Shown in pieces: positions 24,098 through 34,974 of a DNA stretch of 64,000 nt. The notes under the pieces were generated by a model. That model was not told where the DNA came from and did no database searches. It saw nothing but the letters and a program-made list of their open reading frames with translations. The DNA lies in the NCBI GenBank assembly GCA_014529385.2, contig CM043962.1, forward strand, positions 88,809,180-88,873,179, read 5' to 3'. The position numbers and the translations under genes were made by a program. The stretch is from Adiantum capillus-veneris (lineage: Eukaryota; Streptophyta; Polypodiopsida; Polypodiales; Pteridaceae). The stretch's first letter is position 1. Each line of letters begins with the position of its first letter.

Positions 24098-24870
24098 CTA
24101 TAGGTCGGTTAGAGTTTCCGTTTGTAGTTCGTACTCCCAATTCTCATTTAGGAACGCTCCATCTAGGACCGAGGTGCTAGGGGTGTCTTTTGAACTAGAT
24201 GCAATGTGGCTCTCTATGGGTTGATCCTTAGTGGTCGCTAATTTAGGAGCACTCAATTGCTCTCCTAGCAAGGATATTGACATAGGGGCTTTTAACTATC
24301 TTCGTTGCTCCGCCTTGCATAAGCTCTCGATTTCCTTTTCCCTAGCCGCAATGATATATCGCTCAACCTCTTGCACTTCAGCAAGGCTTCTACCATTAGG
24401 TAATATAGCCTCGGAGGGGAATAGCTTTAAAGAGTCAAGGGGTGCAATGAATAGAGTATTCACGTGCACACTCTCCAAGAGCATGGGGTCTACGTTGGTC
24501 ATGGATGGCGAATTTACTTCCCCCCCCCCCCCCCCCCCCCCCCCATCGTAGCTCCATGTTCGGAGCGAGTGGCTCTACTAAAGGTTTTCTTCAAGCAGCT
24601 AAGCACGCTTGGCCTAGACCGTGGGCCCATGGCATGCATGTCTTGGCTTGAGCTATCAGGATTAGGCATTGGGTAAACCTCCATGATGTCGTAGTCAGAG
24701 GAAGAGTCACTAGATGCAATATGCAGGTCCTGAGTGGTACTACCTTGGGTCCCCGCCGAGGGCCCGGAACCTAAGTTAGGTGGGTATTGAGAACCCGTGT
24801 AAGTCGAAGTGCTTGCTAGTTGCTCGGCTTTAGCACACAACCAGAGCACAGATGCATGTGCCTTTGGCAC
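24098..24870 (-). pseudogene. Element B gag start, interrupted by a poly(C)/poly(G) run
   Basis: Frames 24,514-24,870, 24,296-24,502 and 24,098-24,283. The first (MPKAHASVLWLCAKAEQLAS) is a plausible Gag start and runs into the G-tract made by 25 C bases at 24,520-24,544 (+ strand), where it breaks. The next frame has EVQEVERYIIAAREKEIESL, a likely coiled coil. Slippage in the G-tract could explain the frame change. Confidence 0.5.
24520..24544. repeat. Poly(C) homopolymer, 25 bases
   Basis: Uninterrupted C run within the element B gag start. Long G/C homopolymers are rare in nuclear DNA, and its length could be a sequencing or slippage artefact. Confidence 0.9.
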
Positions 24871-25179
24871 CCTACAAGCGTCAACGAATACCCTTGAAGG
24901 TTAACCGCTTGATTTTTTGGACGTGTTGCACTCCGTTTTCATTCGTTTTTTGATGTTTTTTAATGTCTTTTTAGGATCGATTTTTGGATTAGAGCGTGTG
25001 ATAGCTTGAAACGAGCGTATCGCTCAAGGAGTCGTGGTGTGCTTTACAGCACAGCGTTCGGTCTTGGGATTGGGTTTGGAGAATGTTCTCGATCTCGGTC
25101 CTTCCTTTTAAATAAATTATTATTTTTAAAAAAATTATATATATATATATATATATATTATTTTTTTTTAAAATAATAT

Positions 25180-25210
<31 letters not shown>

Positions 25211-25587
25211 TTAATATTTTTTGTTGGGATAAGGTCGTCGCAGCCGTGCCGCGCATGCGCACACACACACCTAACCTACCTACTTACAACTAACAGAGCT
25301 ATTGTTACACACTGCAAACACAGAACTACAGCAACTAATCAACTAACATATCTACTTACTGCACCTTACAGATCTAACATTATAGATCTAATACCTTAAT
25401 TCTAATACATTATCAATAAAAAGCAGTACACTGCAACACCTTATTAACAGAAAACAATACACTGTAGCAAAAACAAAGTTCACAAATCCTTCTCAACAGC
25501 CACACACCTTCTTTCTCTACCTTTCCTACATCTCAAATTGCACCACAAAGCAACATAGAGTGCTATTCGAGCTTAGTGCAGGGAATT
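24871..25587. other. Element B leader (5' untranslated), with an A/T low-complexity block
   Basis: Between the PBS and the gag start, with no ORF of note. 25,124-25,215 holds (TA)n and (TTTA)n low-complexity DNA. 25,255-25,560 is A/C-rich. No further structure seen. Confidence 0.6.
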
Positions 25588-25605
25588 TCCCTGGCAGCGG
25601 TGCCA
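25588..25605 (-). other. PBS of element B (tRNA-Asp type)
   Basis: On the - strand it reads TGGCACCGCTGCCAGGGA. Plant Athila/Tat-like and related elements use TGGCGCCGTTGCCGGGGA, complementary to tRNA-Asp. The copy here differs at three positions, two of them CpG-type changes. It lies six bases inside the 5' LTR. Confidence 0.78.
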
Positions 25606-25611
25606 AAAATA

Positions 25612-25823
25612 TGTACATCTGTCAAAGCAAGGGACTTGCCGTACACTGTATGCGAGCCACAAATGGCTGCAAGCACACAACCAGATTAATCTAGCAAGCT
25701 CAAGAGAGCAAGGGTGTGTCACTCACCGCTCTACGCTCGCCTTCGTAGCGGATTCCTCACCGCGAAGAAGAGGGAGCTACCGCCGTGCCACGCTCAATCG
25801 TCTCGTCGCCACCGTGCAGTCGC

Positions 25824-25913
<90 letters not shown>

Positions 25914-26190
25914 TACATACACACATACACACACACAAGGAGATGAAGAAGAAGATGGAAATGGAGCAAGAGCACTCTTCAATTGCACAAATGAGAGAAT
26001 GAGTGATTTTTAGGTTTAGATTACTTTTATATGAGCTCACCCATTCACACTTGGGCGCCCATGCTTAGCCAACTAACCCTTGAATGTTGCAGTTAGAGTG
26101 CGCCTGTCATCGGCGATCACTCTTACCTTTTTCCTATTGGATCGACAAGCCCGGCCCATGACTACTAGAAGTGGACGCCAGTGGTTAACA
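25612..26190 (-). repeat. 5' LTR of element B (intact copy)
   Basis: 579 bp from TGTACA to GTTAACA on the + strand, next to the PBS. It contains a (CT)n-(CA)n tract at 25,828-25,910. It matches the split left copy (5515-5679 and 16,532-16,916) apart from the missing outermost bases there. Confidence 0.87.
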
Positions 26191-27313
26191 AGAAAGGAGA
26201 AGAGGATAAAGTGTGCAAATGTAACAAAGCTTTGTATGGGTTGAAGCAATCTCCTCGTGCTTAGTATGAGAAGGCTAACACTCATTTGGTCAAATGAGGC
26301 TTTCGTAACAGTCCAACAGAAAGCACATTGTATGTCAAGCGTGAGGGCGATGTACTTCTCATTGTTGTTCTTTATGTGGATGATTTGTTGATCATTGGTC
26401 CAAATGAGGCACATATTCCTGAATTTAAGGATGATTTGAATGTACTTTCAAAATGATAGATTTGGGTCGTTGCATCATAACTTGGGCATACAGTATTGCC
26501 TTGTGTCAGAAAAGTTACATAGAGACATTGCTATGTAAGTTTGGACTTGAGGATTGCAAACCTATCGCCACTCCCATGAAAACAGGTTTGAAATTGAGTC
26601 TTCATGATGCTGGTGATCCTGCAGATGTCACTCTTTACCAAACTGCTATAGGATGCCTCATTTATGTATGCAACACGAGGCCAGATATTTAGTTTGCAGT
26701 CTCACAGGTTAGCAGATATATGCATAGCCCAGGGTCTAAGCATTGGTGGCAAGCTGTCAAGAGGATTTTCCGCTACTTGAGTGGCACTTTACATCTTGGC
26801 TTTTTTTATCCCAAGGGGGGATCATTGCCGCCAAACTAGAATGCTTTTTCGGACTCAAATTGGGCTCGTTGTTTTGACACGCGAGTGTCCACAAGTGGTT
26901 TCTGTTTCATGCTTGGCAGTTCATGTATATCATGGTTGAGCAAGAAGCAGCCTACTGTGGCCACTTCTAGTTGTGAGGCTGAGTACAGGGCAGTCTTCAC
27001 AGCTACGGTTGAGTGTGTATGGCTCAGATGATGTCCTATGGGTGATTTAGGTGTTAGACAAGACACTGCCAACACTATCTACACTGACAGCCAGAGCGCA
27101 TTGGCAGTTACAAGGAACCCAGTTTTTCATGCTCGCACAAAGCACATTGAGGTGCATTACCACTATGTCAGGGAGAGGCTCTCAGCATGAGAGATCAACT
27201 TGGCTTATGTGCCAACACAGGACAACCTTGCACATCTTTTCACAAAGGCATTGTCTCGTGAGAAGTTCGAAGCTTTTCGCAAAGCTTTGGGCTTACTCCC
27301 CTTTGTGGACTGA
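26191..27313 (+). pseudogene. copia-2 RT (C-terminal part) and RNase H
   Basis: Directly after element B, coding resumes with KGEEDKVCKCNKALYGLKQS, the palm region of copia RT. The catalytic YVDD follows (LYVDDLLIIG, 26,369-26,398). RNase H follows with DSNWARC, TSSCEAEYRAV, YTDSQSALAV and RTKHIEVHYHYVRE, ending near the stop at about 27,313. At least six stops and one frameshift (near 26,450) are present. It completes the copia-2 pol interrupted at 5514. Confidence 0.9.
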
Positions 27314-27389
27314 TCATGTCCTTAGGGCATGGCAATTCCCTTTGCTCTATGTGCTAGCTCTCGTTCACCACATTACTCTAGGTGGGATT

Positions 27390-27617
27390 TGTTACCATAT
27401 ACATGTGGTAGTGATGTGTATGAACACACTTAGGACCTCCGAGGCTTTTTTTTCCCTCACTAGGAGGTTTTTTCCCCTATGAATTGTATATACGCCCATC
27501 ATTCTAGCGCTATCAATCTTTCCATTGCGCACTAAGTATACACTCTATGTTGTGTGCCTTGAGCTTCCTTCGTCTTCTCCAAGTTGTGTGTGTTTTCACG
27601 CAATCCTAATTCCAACA
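27390..27617 (+). repeat. Probable 3' LTR of copia-2
   Basis: Begins TGTTACCATA after a purine-rich aggtgggatt tract and ends TCCAACA, giving a 228-bp TG...CA segment about 75 bp after the pol stop. This is the usual arrangement in small plant copia elements. The partner LTR lies off the left edge, so it is not confirmed by comparison. Confidence 0.65.
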
Positions 27618-28365
27618 AGATTTAGGATTTGTTGGCTCCCTTCGAGCATCTTCCTCCTGTGGATAGGTCCAAAAGATTGGCAAACAAGAACCTTCGGGCC
27701 ACTCTTGCTCATGGTCCTTTGTCTATGTCTCAGCTCTCTATGCATTCAATTTATGCTTTCTTCCTTCTTGGTGGATAATTGTGCAAATAGCATTAAAGAA
27801 TGTATAAGCCTATCTTGGGTGGAAAAAAAGACTCAAGATACCTTTAAAATGTCGATTTTTTTGGCAAAGGCACCATGTGACATCTTCCCTTTGGTACATT
27901 TGTGGTGTGCATGTTGATACGGTTCCTCATCTATGATGGAATTGTGCTACGTCTTGCAATTTGTCGAATCATGTAGGAGGGCTTCATTGAGCTCATTTCC
28001 CTTCAGTATTTTGGGAAACAACATGGTTGTTTGGCATTCTTGCTCCTGCTCTCAAACGATATAGAGCTTTTTTTATTAGCTCTGATACTAGGCTATGTGG
28101 ACGATTTGGTAGTCAAAGGAACCGGGGTTTTTTTTTTGTTAGTTGTCAATTCATGCCTATCTTTTTTCAAAAATATAGTCCCTTTATTATTGTTTGTCTT
28201 GTCTCCACAGGAGATTGACCCATCAAATTATGCTCTTTTCTTATATATGTTTTGGCTATGCCTTTGTTCACTATGAATTGGGCATTTCTTGCATATGATA
28301 TATTAATATTATGGGGGTGTCCTCATTTGAGGTTTCCTAGTTGTAATTCAATAGTGCTTTACAAA

Positions 28366-28398
<33 letters not shown>

Positions 28399-29852
28399 GT
28401 TTTTCTTAAACTAATACATATACACAAAAGAACATAGCAGGTCAAAAGACAATTGTCTTGAGACAAGGGACAAGGAATAGCACAAAAACGATTCGGTCTT
28501 TGATTCATTTTTGTACATCAGAGTAAGAATAAGGTATCATTCTTTATACAGAGGATAATGAGGACTACTTGATTCAGGGAGTGAAATAGGATAGGCGAAT
28601 CAGTGACAGATAGCAACTAAGCCACAAAAGATCCTAAGTAAAAATAGAATCCTCACTTGCATCCATGTAAACAAGACAACATATTTGTTAGCTTTGAATA
28701 CGTATTCCATGTATCGACGAACCCTATCGGTTGTTATCCATGTCCTACTTAAAAACCTTTTTTAAACTTAAACCCGCTATCCAAAAAATAATTGTGGATG
28801 TTATCCTTAAAACCATGACGTTGTCATTTGTTTAATTGTACTCAAAAAGCTTTTAGGATTCCTTTTAAGTGTAAGGAGTGTTTCTTTTATTTTTATTGAT
28901 TTGTTTTAACTTGTGATCATAAGAAAATCACCTCCTTAAGATCCAAACGAGAATATAGATTATAAATAAGGTTAATACTTATCTCAATATTTTAAAAATT
29001 CATTTATATTTACTAAGATAAAGTTTTGATTAGAAGGCTATCACCCCTTATGATCCAAGTGTTTTACCCACAGTTTTGTCCCATGGATTTTTGTGTAAAA
29101 GTTACTTCTAGTGTACCAAGGTGTAAATAGGCCAAAAGGGCTTCCCTCTCTCATGAGAGGCAACCGTGTGTAGACGCCCTTTAGTAGACAAGTCTGAGTT
29201 GGATTCTCATATGCGCCCATGTGTGACCGCCCTTGAGAAGACAAGTCCGCCTAGAAATCGGCCACCGGCCAAAGACTTCCATCCATTGGCCATGACTACC
29301 AACCACCGGCCAATCGATCAGTTGTTTTTCGATCACTTTCCCATCGCCGTCTGGCCATAATATTCCGGCAAAAAAATGAATACTCCGGATTGACACACTA
29401 TTGAGTTTGTGTGCTTTGGGGGTTGGGGGGGGATCTCCCCTGAGTTCTACAATTGAAGTTAGGCATCACAATAGCCGTACAATATCGATGAACTAGGGAT
29501 AAACTAAGGGTGAACAAGCATCCTAGTTTACCCCTTTTCATCCTAGTTCACCCCTAATTCTCCACAATGATCCTAGCCACTAGATCCATGATGCCCACCT
29601 TCGTCAGCAAACGAGCGACATGGGCTTTGCTTACAGAAAACACCTCACTATTGTTTGTCTCCATTAAGAAGACATGAGGTGTGAGTGAGGAACGATGATA
29701 AATTTCGAGCGCTTTTGCCTATGCCATCGCCATTAAAATTTTCAAGATCCTTAAAATCAACGACTTTCGTTAGTGCCACGTAGACACTAGTGCTCGAAAT
29801 TTAACCCACTCGGTGAGTGAGTGGGCGCAATCTCATTAAAATAGCTCATGTA

Positions 29853-29855
<3 letters not shown>
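27618..29855. other. Intergenic, no gene recognised
   Basis: No conserved coding sequence on either strand. A (GT)n tract lies at about 28,367-28,397. 28,450-29,000 is A/T-rich and 29,200-29,460 more G/C-rich. A short degraded reading near 28,085-28,130 resembles a copia YVDD box, but nothing around it supports this. Confidence 0.5.

Positions 29856-29886
<31 letters not shown>
29856..29886. repeat. (GA)n microsatellite
   Basis: First of three (GA)n tracts within 800 bp upstream of the F-box gene; the tract is followed by gcacatgcagtgcag. Confidence 0.9.
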
Positions 29887-29887
<1 letters not shown>

Positions 29888-30028
29888 ACATGCAGTGCAG
29901 CGGTGGTCGCTTCCCATGCAAAAGTGCAGAAAGCCCACCATGTGTCCACCAGAGCCCCCAGTGCTCTCACGGCACCACCGCAACGTCATGGGGGGAGCCT
30001 AAACGGTTACCCTCGGTGGAGAGACGTT

Positions 30029-30125
30029 TCGTGGAGACAAGAGGCGTGATTGGTTGTGACACCTGACAGCATGACAAAGTGGAGAGAAGAGGCGTGATTG
30101 GTTGTGACACCTGACAACATGACAA
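30029..30125. repeat. Tandem duplication of about 48 bp
   Basis: Two adjacent copies of a unit containing gaggcgtgattggttgtgac and acctgaca[g/a]catgacaaag, differing at very few bases. Confidence 0.85.
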
Positions 30126-30242
30126 AGGGAGTTGACCTTGCTCTTGAGGGTAGTTGGAGCTCCAGCATGCGCGCGGACTCCGGGTAGGCAGTCAGCGTTC
30201 ACCCTCGATCGGCTAGCCACTGGCACCAAGGCATGTGTGCAA

Positions 30243-30245
<3 letters not shown>

Positions 30246-30281
<36 letters not shown>
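30246..30281. repeat. (GA)n microsatellite
   Basis: Second (GA)n tract, followed by tgcagtgcgcacatgag, similar to the sequence beside the first tract. Confidence 0.9.
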
Positions 30282-30285
<4 letters not shown>

Positions 30286-30594
30286 GTGCGCACATGAGCC
30301 CCGATCGATGCCGATTCCGCTCAAAAAGTAGATGTGACCCACCATTATTTTGTCGTGATGCAGATTGAATTCCGATCCCATCAAGCGATTACTTCAGCCC
30401 CCAAAGGATTCGATCGTTGGGAACGGTCACGTGTTGCAGATGCCCTGCAACAAGCCTACAAGTGTTGTAGATAAAGTTGTTGCTTGCGTCAGAAGCTTCT
30501 GCTGAAAGAACATTCTCATGTGCGCAATGTGCCGTTCGCTTGGAGGCGTTCACTAATTGCAAACGAACGCATCGTAATCCCCTCATGTGCGCAC

Positions 30595-30598
<4 letters not shown>

Positions 30599-30628
<30 letters not shown>
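30599..30628. repeat. (GA)n microsatellite
   Basis: Third (GA)n tract, preceded by catgtgcgcactgtaag. This is the inverse of the context of the second tract. The cluster lies about 500 bp upstream of the F-box gene and could include GAGA-type promoter sequence, but that is only inference. Confidence 0.9.
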
Positions 30629-30630
<2 letters not shown>

Positions 30631-31141
30631 GAGGCATCCCTTCAACATGCACACGAGCACTTTTCCATCATGAAAGATTCGTTGGATTCCTAAAGGTTGC
30701 ATGTGACATGGTTGTAGCATCCCCAACTGTTTTCCGCCGCTTCATCCTTTTCCTCCACGCATACTCCATCCATCCTCATGTTATCTGCGTACATTAGGAA
30801 GGTGAAAGAGTAAGGTCGACGTCAGGTAAGCCCCTCTGCTTATCGCCATTGCCACGACACTCAAATCCTTCACTCGCCATACGCAGAAGATGTATGAGCT
30901 CTTTTTGCTTTTGATCCAGTCATCGAGAGCTTTCTGTCTGCACAGAAAACCTCGAATAGTACTAGGGACTCCTGCTATGTTTCTGCTGCTAAAATCATAC
31001 CGTAGTAGATCCGACCGGAAATCCATTGTTGTGAAAGCGATGCTGCAGAAATGGCAAACTCTTTCAGGTGTCTGGAGATAGCTCATGTCGGTGCAAGCAT
31101 TCAGCAGGCAGTAAACTGAGGGTCTCTCTTTGTTGTCCGCA

Positions 31142-31168
31142 ATGAATTGGACGAAGAATCATATATGA
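31142..31168 (+). other. Upstream ORF of 8 codons overlapping the F-box start
   Basis: ATG 31,142 opens an eight-codon reading frame whose TGA (31,166-31,168) overlaps the F-box start ATG (31,165-31,167) as ATGA. If the mRNA includes it, translation of the F-box protein would depend on leaky scanning or reinitiation, or would begin at the next in-frame ATG at 31,183. Confidence 0.5.
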
Positions 31169-32286
31169 TCTTGAGACTCTCCATGGCTGCAGATGAGAGA
31201 GAAGAGGAGGTCAACCTGCAGCAGGAGATATGGTGCAAGTTACCCGATGATCCAACAGAGAGGATAATATTGAAATTGCCTCTGGTTAGTCTGCTTCGGG
31301 CAAGATCTGTCTGCAGAGGATGGAATTTGGCCATACAGTCCAGACGATTCATGGATACGTATGCAAAGAACTGCAAGCAGGACCCTTGGCTTCTTATCTT
31401 CCCCTATAATGATCCCAGTGCAGGACTTGCATATGATCCCTCATCAAAGAGATGGCTTGAAATATCCTTCAGATTCTTACCAGTTGAAAGCCGGGTTATG
31501 GCAATGTCACATGGCTCAATCTGTATGCTCCCCAAATCAAGCCACCATAAGCAGTGGCTTGTTTGCAACCCCATTTCAAAGGCATGGATGAGTATACCAT
31601 GCCCCCCGGGTCTCTTCAAGCTCTTCTTTCTTGCTGTTGGGCTATTTGTGGAAGAAGACATCGATGCAACGATCTTTAAAGTGATTATGGCAGGCTCAGA
31701 GCTTGTTGCAGAAGACTCAGAGCAATTCAACCTCGCCACGGAGGTTTACGATTCAAGGTTGGGTTATTGGGTAAAGGGAGAAAATTTACTTCTTGATGCA
31801 CCTCTTTCACCATGGAAGGCAACCTGCAAGGGTGTAATGTATTGCATAACAGGCCATCTACCTTTCCGAGTAATGGGATATGACGTTAAAAGAGGGGTAT
31901 GGTTTGAAGTCAAGGCGCAAATGCCAGAGAATTTGACAACTGTGAGGCTGATAGATCATAATGGAGTTCTTCTCATGGTTGGAGGTATTGGAGATAATAG
32001 CATAACGTCTCGGATAGGTATGTGGACACTGAATGGGACGAACACAAAATGGAGTGAATATGGATGGATGCCTGCTGGGCTTTGCCATGATTTGCTGCAA
32101 ACTCGCACAGGACGATTTGTCTGCATCGGTCAGGCTAACATTCTTTACTTCAGCAGCAAGAGGTGCCATGGTGTACTTGAGCACAACATGCTGGCCAGAT
32201 CTTGGCAGTGGATCTCAGTCAATCCCTTCTTTGTAAATATTCACTACCATATGCATCGTGGGTTCCATTTCCTCCCTAGCTTGTGA
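31165..32286 (+). CDS. F-box protein (F-box/kelch-like), single exon, 373 aa
   Basis: Residues 26-66 form an F-box (LPDDPTERIILKLPLVSLLR then ARSVCRGWN), which binds Skp1/ASK in an SCF ubiquitin ligase. The rest resembles the kelch/galactose-oxidase-type beta-propeller of plant F-box proteins: repeated strands ending in Trp, such as KRWLEISF, KAWMSIPC, GYWVKGEN, GVWFEVKA and TKWSEYGW, plus LLMVGGIG. The substrate is unknown. The frame is also open upstream from 31,147 but without an ATG, so I start at 31,165; 31,183 is the alternative. No stop or frameshift is seen and it is not within an element. It is convergent with the UBP1-like gene. Confidence 0.9.
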   Translation: MILRLSMAADEREEEVNLQQEIWCKLPDDPTERIILKLPLVSLLRARSVCRGWNLAIQSRRFMDTYAKNCKQDPWLLIFPYNDPSAGLAYDPSSKRWLEISFRFLPVESRVMAMSHGSICMLPKSSHHKQWLVCNPISKAWMSIPCPPGLFKLFFLAVGLFVEEDIDATIFKVIMAGSELVAEDSEQFNLATEVYDSRLGYWVKGENLLLDAPLSPWKATCKGVMYCITGHLPFRVMGYDVKRGVWFEVKAQMPENLTTVRLIDHNGVLLMVGGIGDNSITSRIGMWTLNGTNTKWSEYGWMPAGLCHDLLQTRTGRFVCIGQANILYFSSKRCHGVLEHNMLARSWQWISVNPFFVNIHYHMHRGFHFLPSL

Positions 32287-32618
32287 TCTTGTTGGAATAA
32301 TTCATCACTCTGTAGATGAAAAGAGTGTTTCAAGTTTCATCAGCTGTCCTACGCTTTTAAGTGTGCATCATGTTACTACCGCAAGTCGTTAGCAGGAAAA
32401 TGGGGCAGATCTTATCTTGATTATCTAAAGATACATTCCTTATTTAAGGTAGAATTTAAAATCTCTCTGTATAATGGCTGTTAGGACTATTAGAAGTTTA
32501 CGGAAATTCAATTCTTCATTGTGGTGTGGGCGGCTGGCCTATATCTCACACGGGCATGAGAGGAGATGGGATCTACGGTGGGATGATCGAGGACCGTAGA
32601 TCTCAGGCTTCCGTGGAC

Positions 32619-32838
32619 AATGTAAACTCGGGAAAAATGTAAACTCAGTACCCCCAATTTACTTCGCCCCTCCACCCCCCGGGATTGAACCCACAACCTA
32701 GGGTTTGAGGGCCATGTGGCCTATCCACCACGCCCACGCACGTCACTTGTGGAATGTACACGGTTCCATGGAGTTTTGATGTGCAAAAGTATTGGGGCGA
32801 GGTACCCGAGTTTACAAAAATACCCGAGTTTACTTTTG
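32619..32838. repeat. Inverted repeat of about 40 bp around a tRNA-like segment
   Basis: The left arm (GTAAACTCGGG, spacer, GTAAACTC) is mirrored at 32,797-32,838 by the reverse complement with the same internal doubling (CCGAGTTTAC twice). Between the arms, on the - strand (about 32,755 to 32,670), lie a GGTTCAATCC block fitting the RNA polymerase III B box and an upstream GTGGTGGATAGG block resembling an A box. This could be a small foldback/MITE-like element, a tRNA-derived SINE, or one inserted in the other. Confidence 0.5.
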
Positions 32839-33485
32839 CGACAAGATCTATGGCGCGCGCCTAATGTCGGGGCCCAAAAGTGATGGGCATGCCCATGTTA
32901 GATATAGCTGAGGGTGTGGGCGTGCGAGTAACATTTTTGCATGCACACGGAGTTTGCTATTAAAACAGTGAAGGAAACAGAATGAGGAGGATGGGGAAAA
33001 AGGGAGCAGAAAAGCTCTTTTGCATATCGGTTTAATCAATAGTGCTGACTTCATGACTATACAATCGTTAGACTAGTGCTTTGGTCTTTGCAAATTGATG
33101 GGCGTTGTCAAACGCTTATCTCCTTTACTCACTGCATTTCTTACATAAGCTGAGATCTTCGTAGCATAATCAAGAAGGCATGCAACTTTGTACACACGCA
33201 TATGTTCAATTGCCTTGACCGGGCTCATTAAACTGCAATACATGTATTGAACGAGATTACTAACAATGTGGAATGCACATTAAGCACAAGAACGCAACCT
33301 TTCAAAAAAAGGAAACTCGCTACGAAGGACCTACGTATCGTTCTAGTCCAGTTTCAACATATCACCACAAAATACTATTTCTTAGGTTCTCTCTTAAGCA
33401 CCACCCTACTTCACAACAGAAGCTGAGAACGGCAAAACCATCTGTAAAAGAGCATTTTTGTCTTCATAACTTTGAATACGTGTCT

Positions 33486-34005
33486 GTACCTAGATGAATC
33501 CAGGAGATGCCCATGGGAAGTACAAGGTATGGATTAATGGTATCAGCCCCATCATGCATAGTATTGTTTAAATACTGCGTCATCCCAGTCAGTGCCCAAT
33601 AGTGGGTGTAGAACTAGGTACCAATGTATGCACACATACATACACGAGTATACATCATGAAGCCTAGCATAAAAGAAGCATGAGATAGGAAAAAGTCACA
33701 CAAGAATAAGGTAAGATAGAAAGAATTAACACAATATCGAGTGATTATAATTCAGATGTCAACTTCTCACTGTGGAGTCTACATGTCCACTGTACAACTA
33801 CCTAGATGAATTAAAGATAAGCCCAGATTCACCTTTAAAGCAAAGTGCAAGGTATAGACTCTTGGTGGTCATCTACAAGACAATAGGACCAACTCCATCA
33901 TGCATAGTATTGACTAAATACTACAGCATCCCCACTTACATTGTCAGTGCCCAATAGTGGGTGTAGAACTAGGTACCAGTGTATTCCCACACTACACATA
34001 CATTA
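33486..34005. repeat. Direct duplication of about 170-200 bp downstream of the UBP1-like gene
   Basis: 33,486-33,650 and 33,797-34,000 share acctagatgaat, atcatgcatagtattg, then cagtgcccaatagtgggtgt and agaactaggtacca, with moderate divergence. They lie in the likely 3' UTR or flank of the UBP1-like gene. No coding sequence seen in 32,840-34,970. Confidence 0.8.
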
Positions 34006-34974
34006 ATGATTCAAGATAGTAACTTTGAATACATATCCTCTAGACAACATTGTTAACCAAGGATCGCTGATTTTTGCATATGCACAATCACTAGCCTGGT
34101 GCTTATGGCTATTGGTAAAAAAGGTGTAAACTACCTAGTCAGCATACCACATATGAGGATGCCTAGTTAATACAGCTTAAAAGAAATAGGAAGCAAAATG
34201 TTTGCTATCAATACTTGGCCACATGACACTAATCAACAAGCTTTAAACTAATGGCCACAATTGATACGTGTTCAACACTTGGTAGGCCTTCAAGGCAAAA
34301 AATCAATAGGCAGCCCCTTATGGGAAACCAGCCTGCCCACTAGCAAGAGCTAAAACCAGATCATTATGTCCAAAGCCCAGGCACCGCAATAGTATGCGCG
34401 CTTTAAGGATAAGGATTTTGCCCATCTGTCTAGTCCATGCATTCATCAATACCTTCAGCACATCTTCCTGTACAAAAGACAAGAATTTGCTCAAGACTTG
34501 TTAATCAACTGCAAACTGCTGTGAGAGCCCCTAATAATGATAAAAATTTAAAAATACGATATCTTCCCAACAAGTCAGTCACATGCCTCAAGTATGGCAA
34601 ACCACAACAGATAAATAACAGGGATGCCACAACGATAAAACCACCACATGTCCGCGCCGAAACTGTAGAATACCACAACAGAAGCTTAAAAGCTTTGCAG
34701 GCAAATGTTGACTTAACAATGACAGAAGTCTTTTGGCAAAACAGAGAGTGGCGCACAAAGCACCTCAAACTAACTGTTACTTGTATAATAAATTCAAGAG
34801 TCAATACAGGTAGAGTTAGTACAGACCAATCAAATGAGCTCCAAAAAATTTTACCTACTATGAATGGCAACCATCTATCCACTACAACAACAAGGTTTAA
34901 CTTATTGCCCATAGCAGAATCTACATCACATAAAAGTTCCAAGAACCTTTCTTCAAAGATGTAACGCTCTCCCA

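Noticed and set aside
28031-28276. Frame containing LILGYVDDLVVKG, like a copia RT active site
   Set aside because: The neighbouring sequence has no other RT motif and is hydrophobic low-complexity; copia-2 RT has its own YVDD at 26,372. Possibly an old fragment, but not supportable.
32670-32755. A functional tRNA gene
   Set aside because: Only the B-box and a weak A-box are recognisable; the arms do not form a cloverleaf with a proper acceptor stem.
34437-34964. 175-codon ORF on the + strand
   Set aside because: It lies in the 3' flank of the UBP1-like gene on the opposite strand, starts abruptly, and shows no domain or protein-like pattern.
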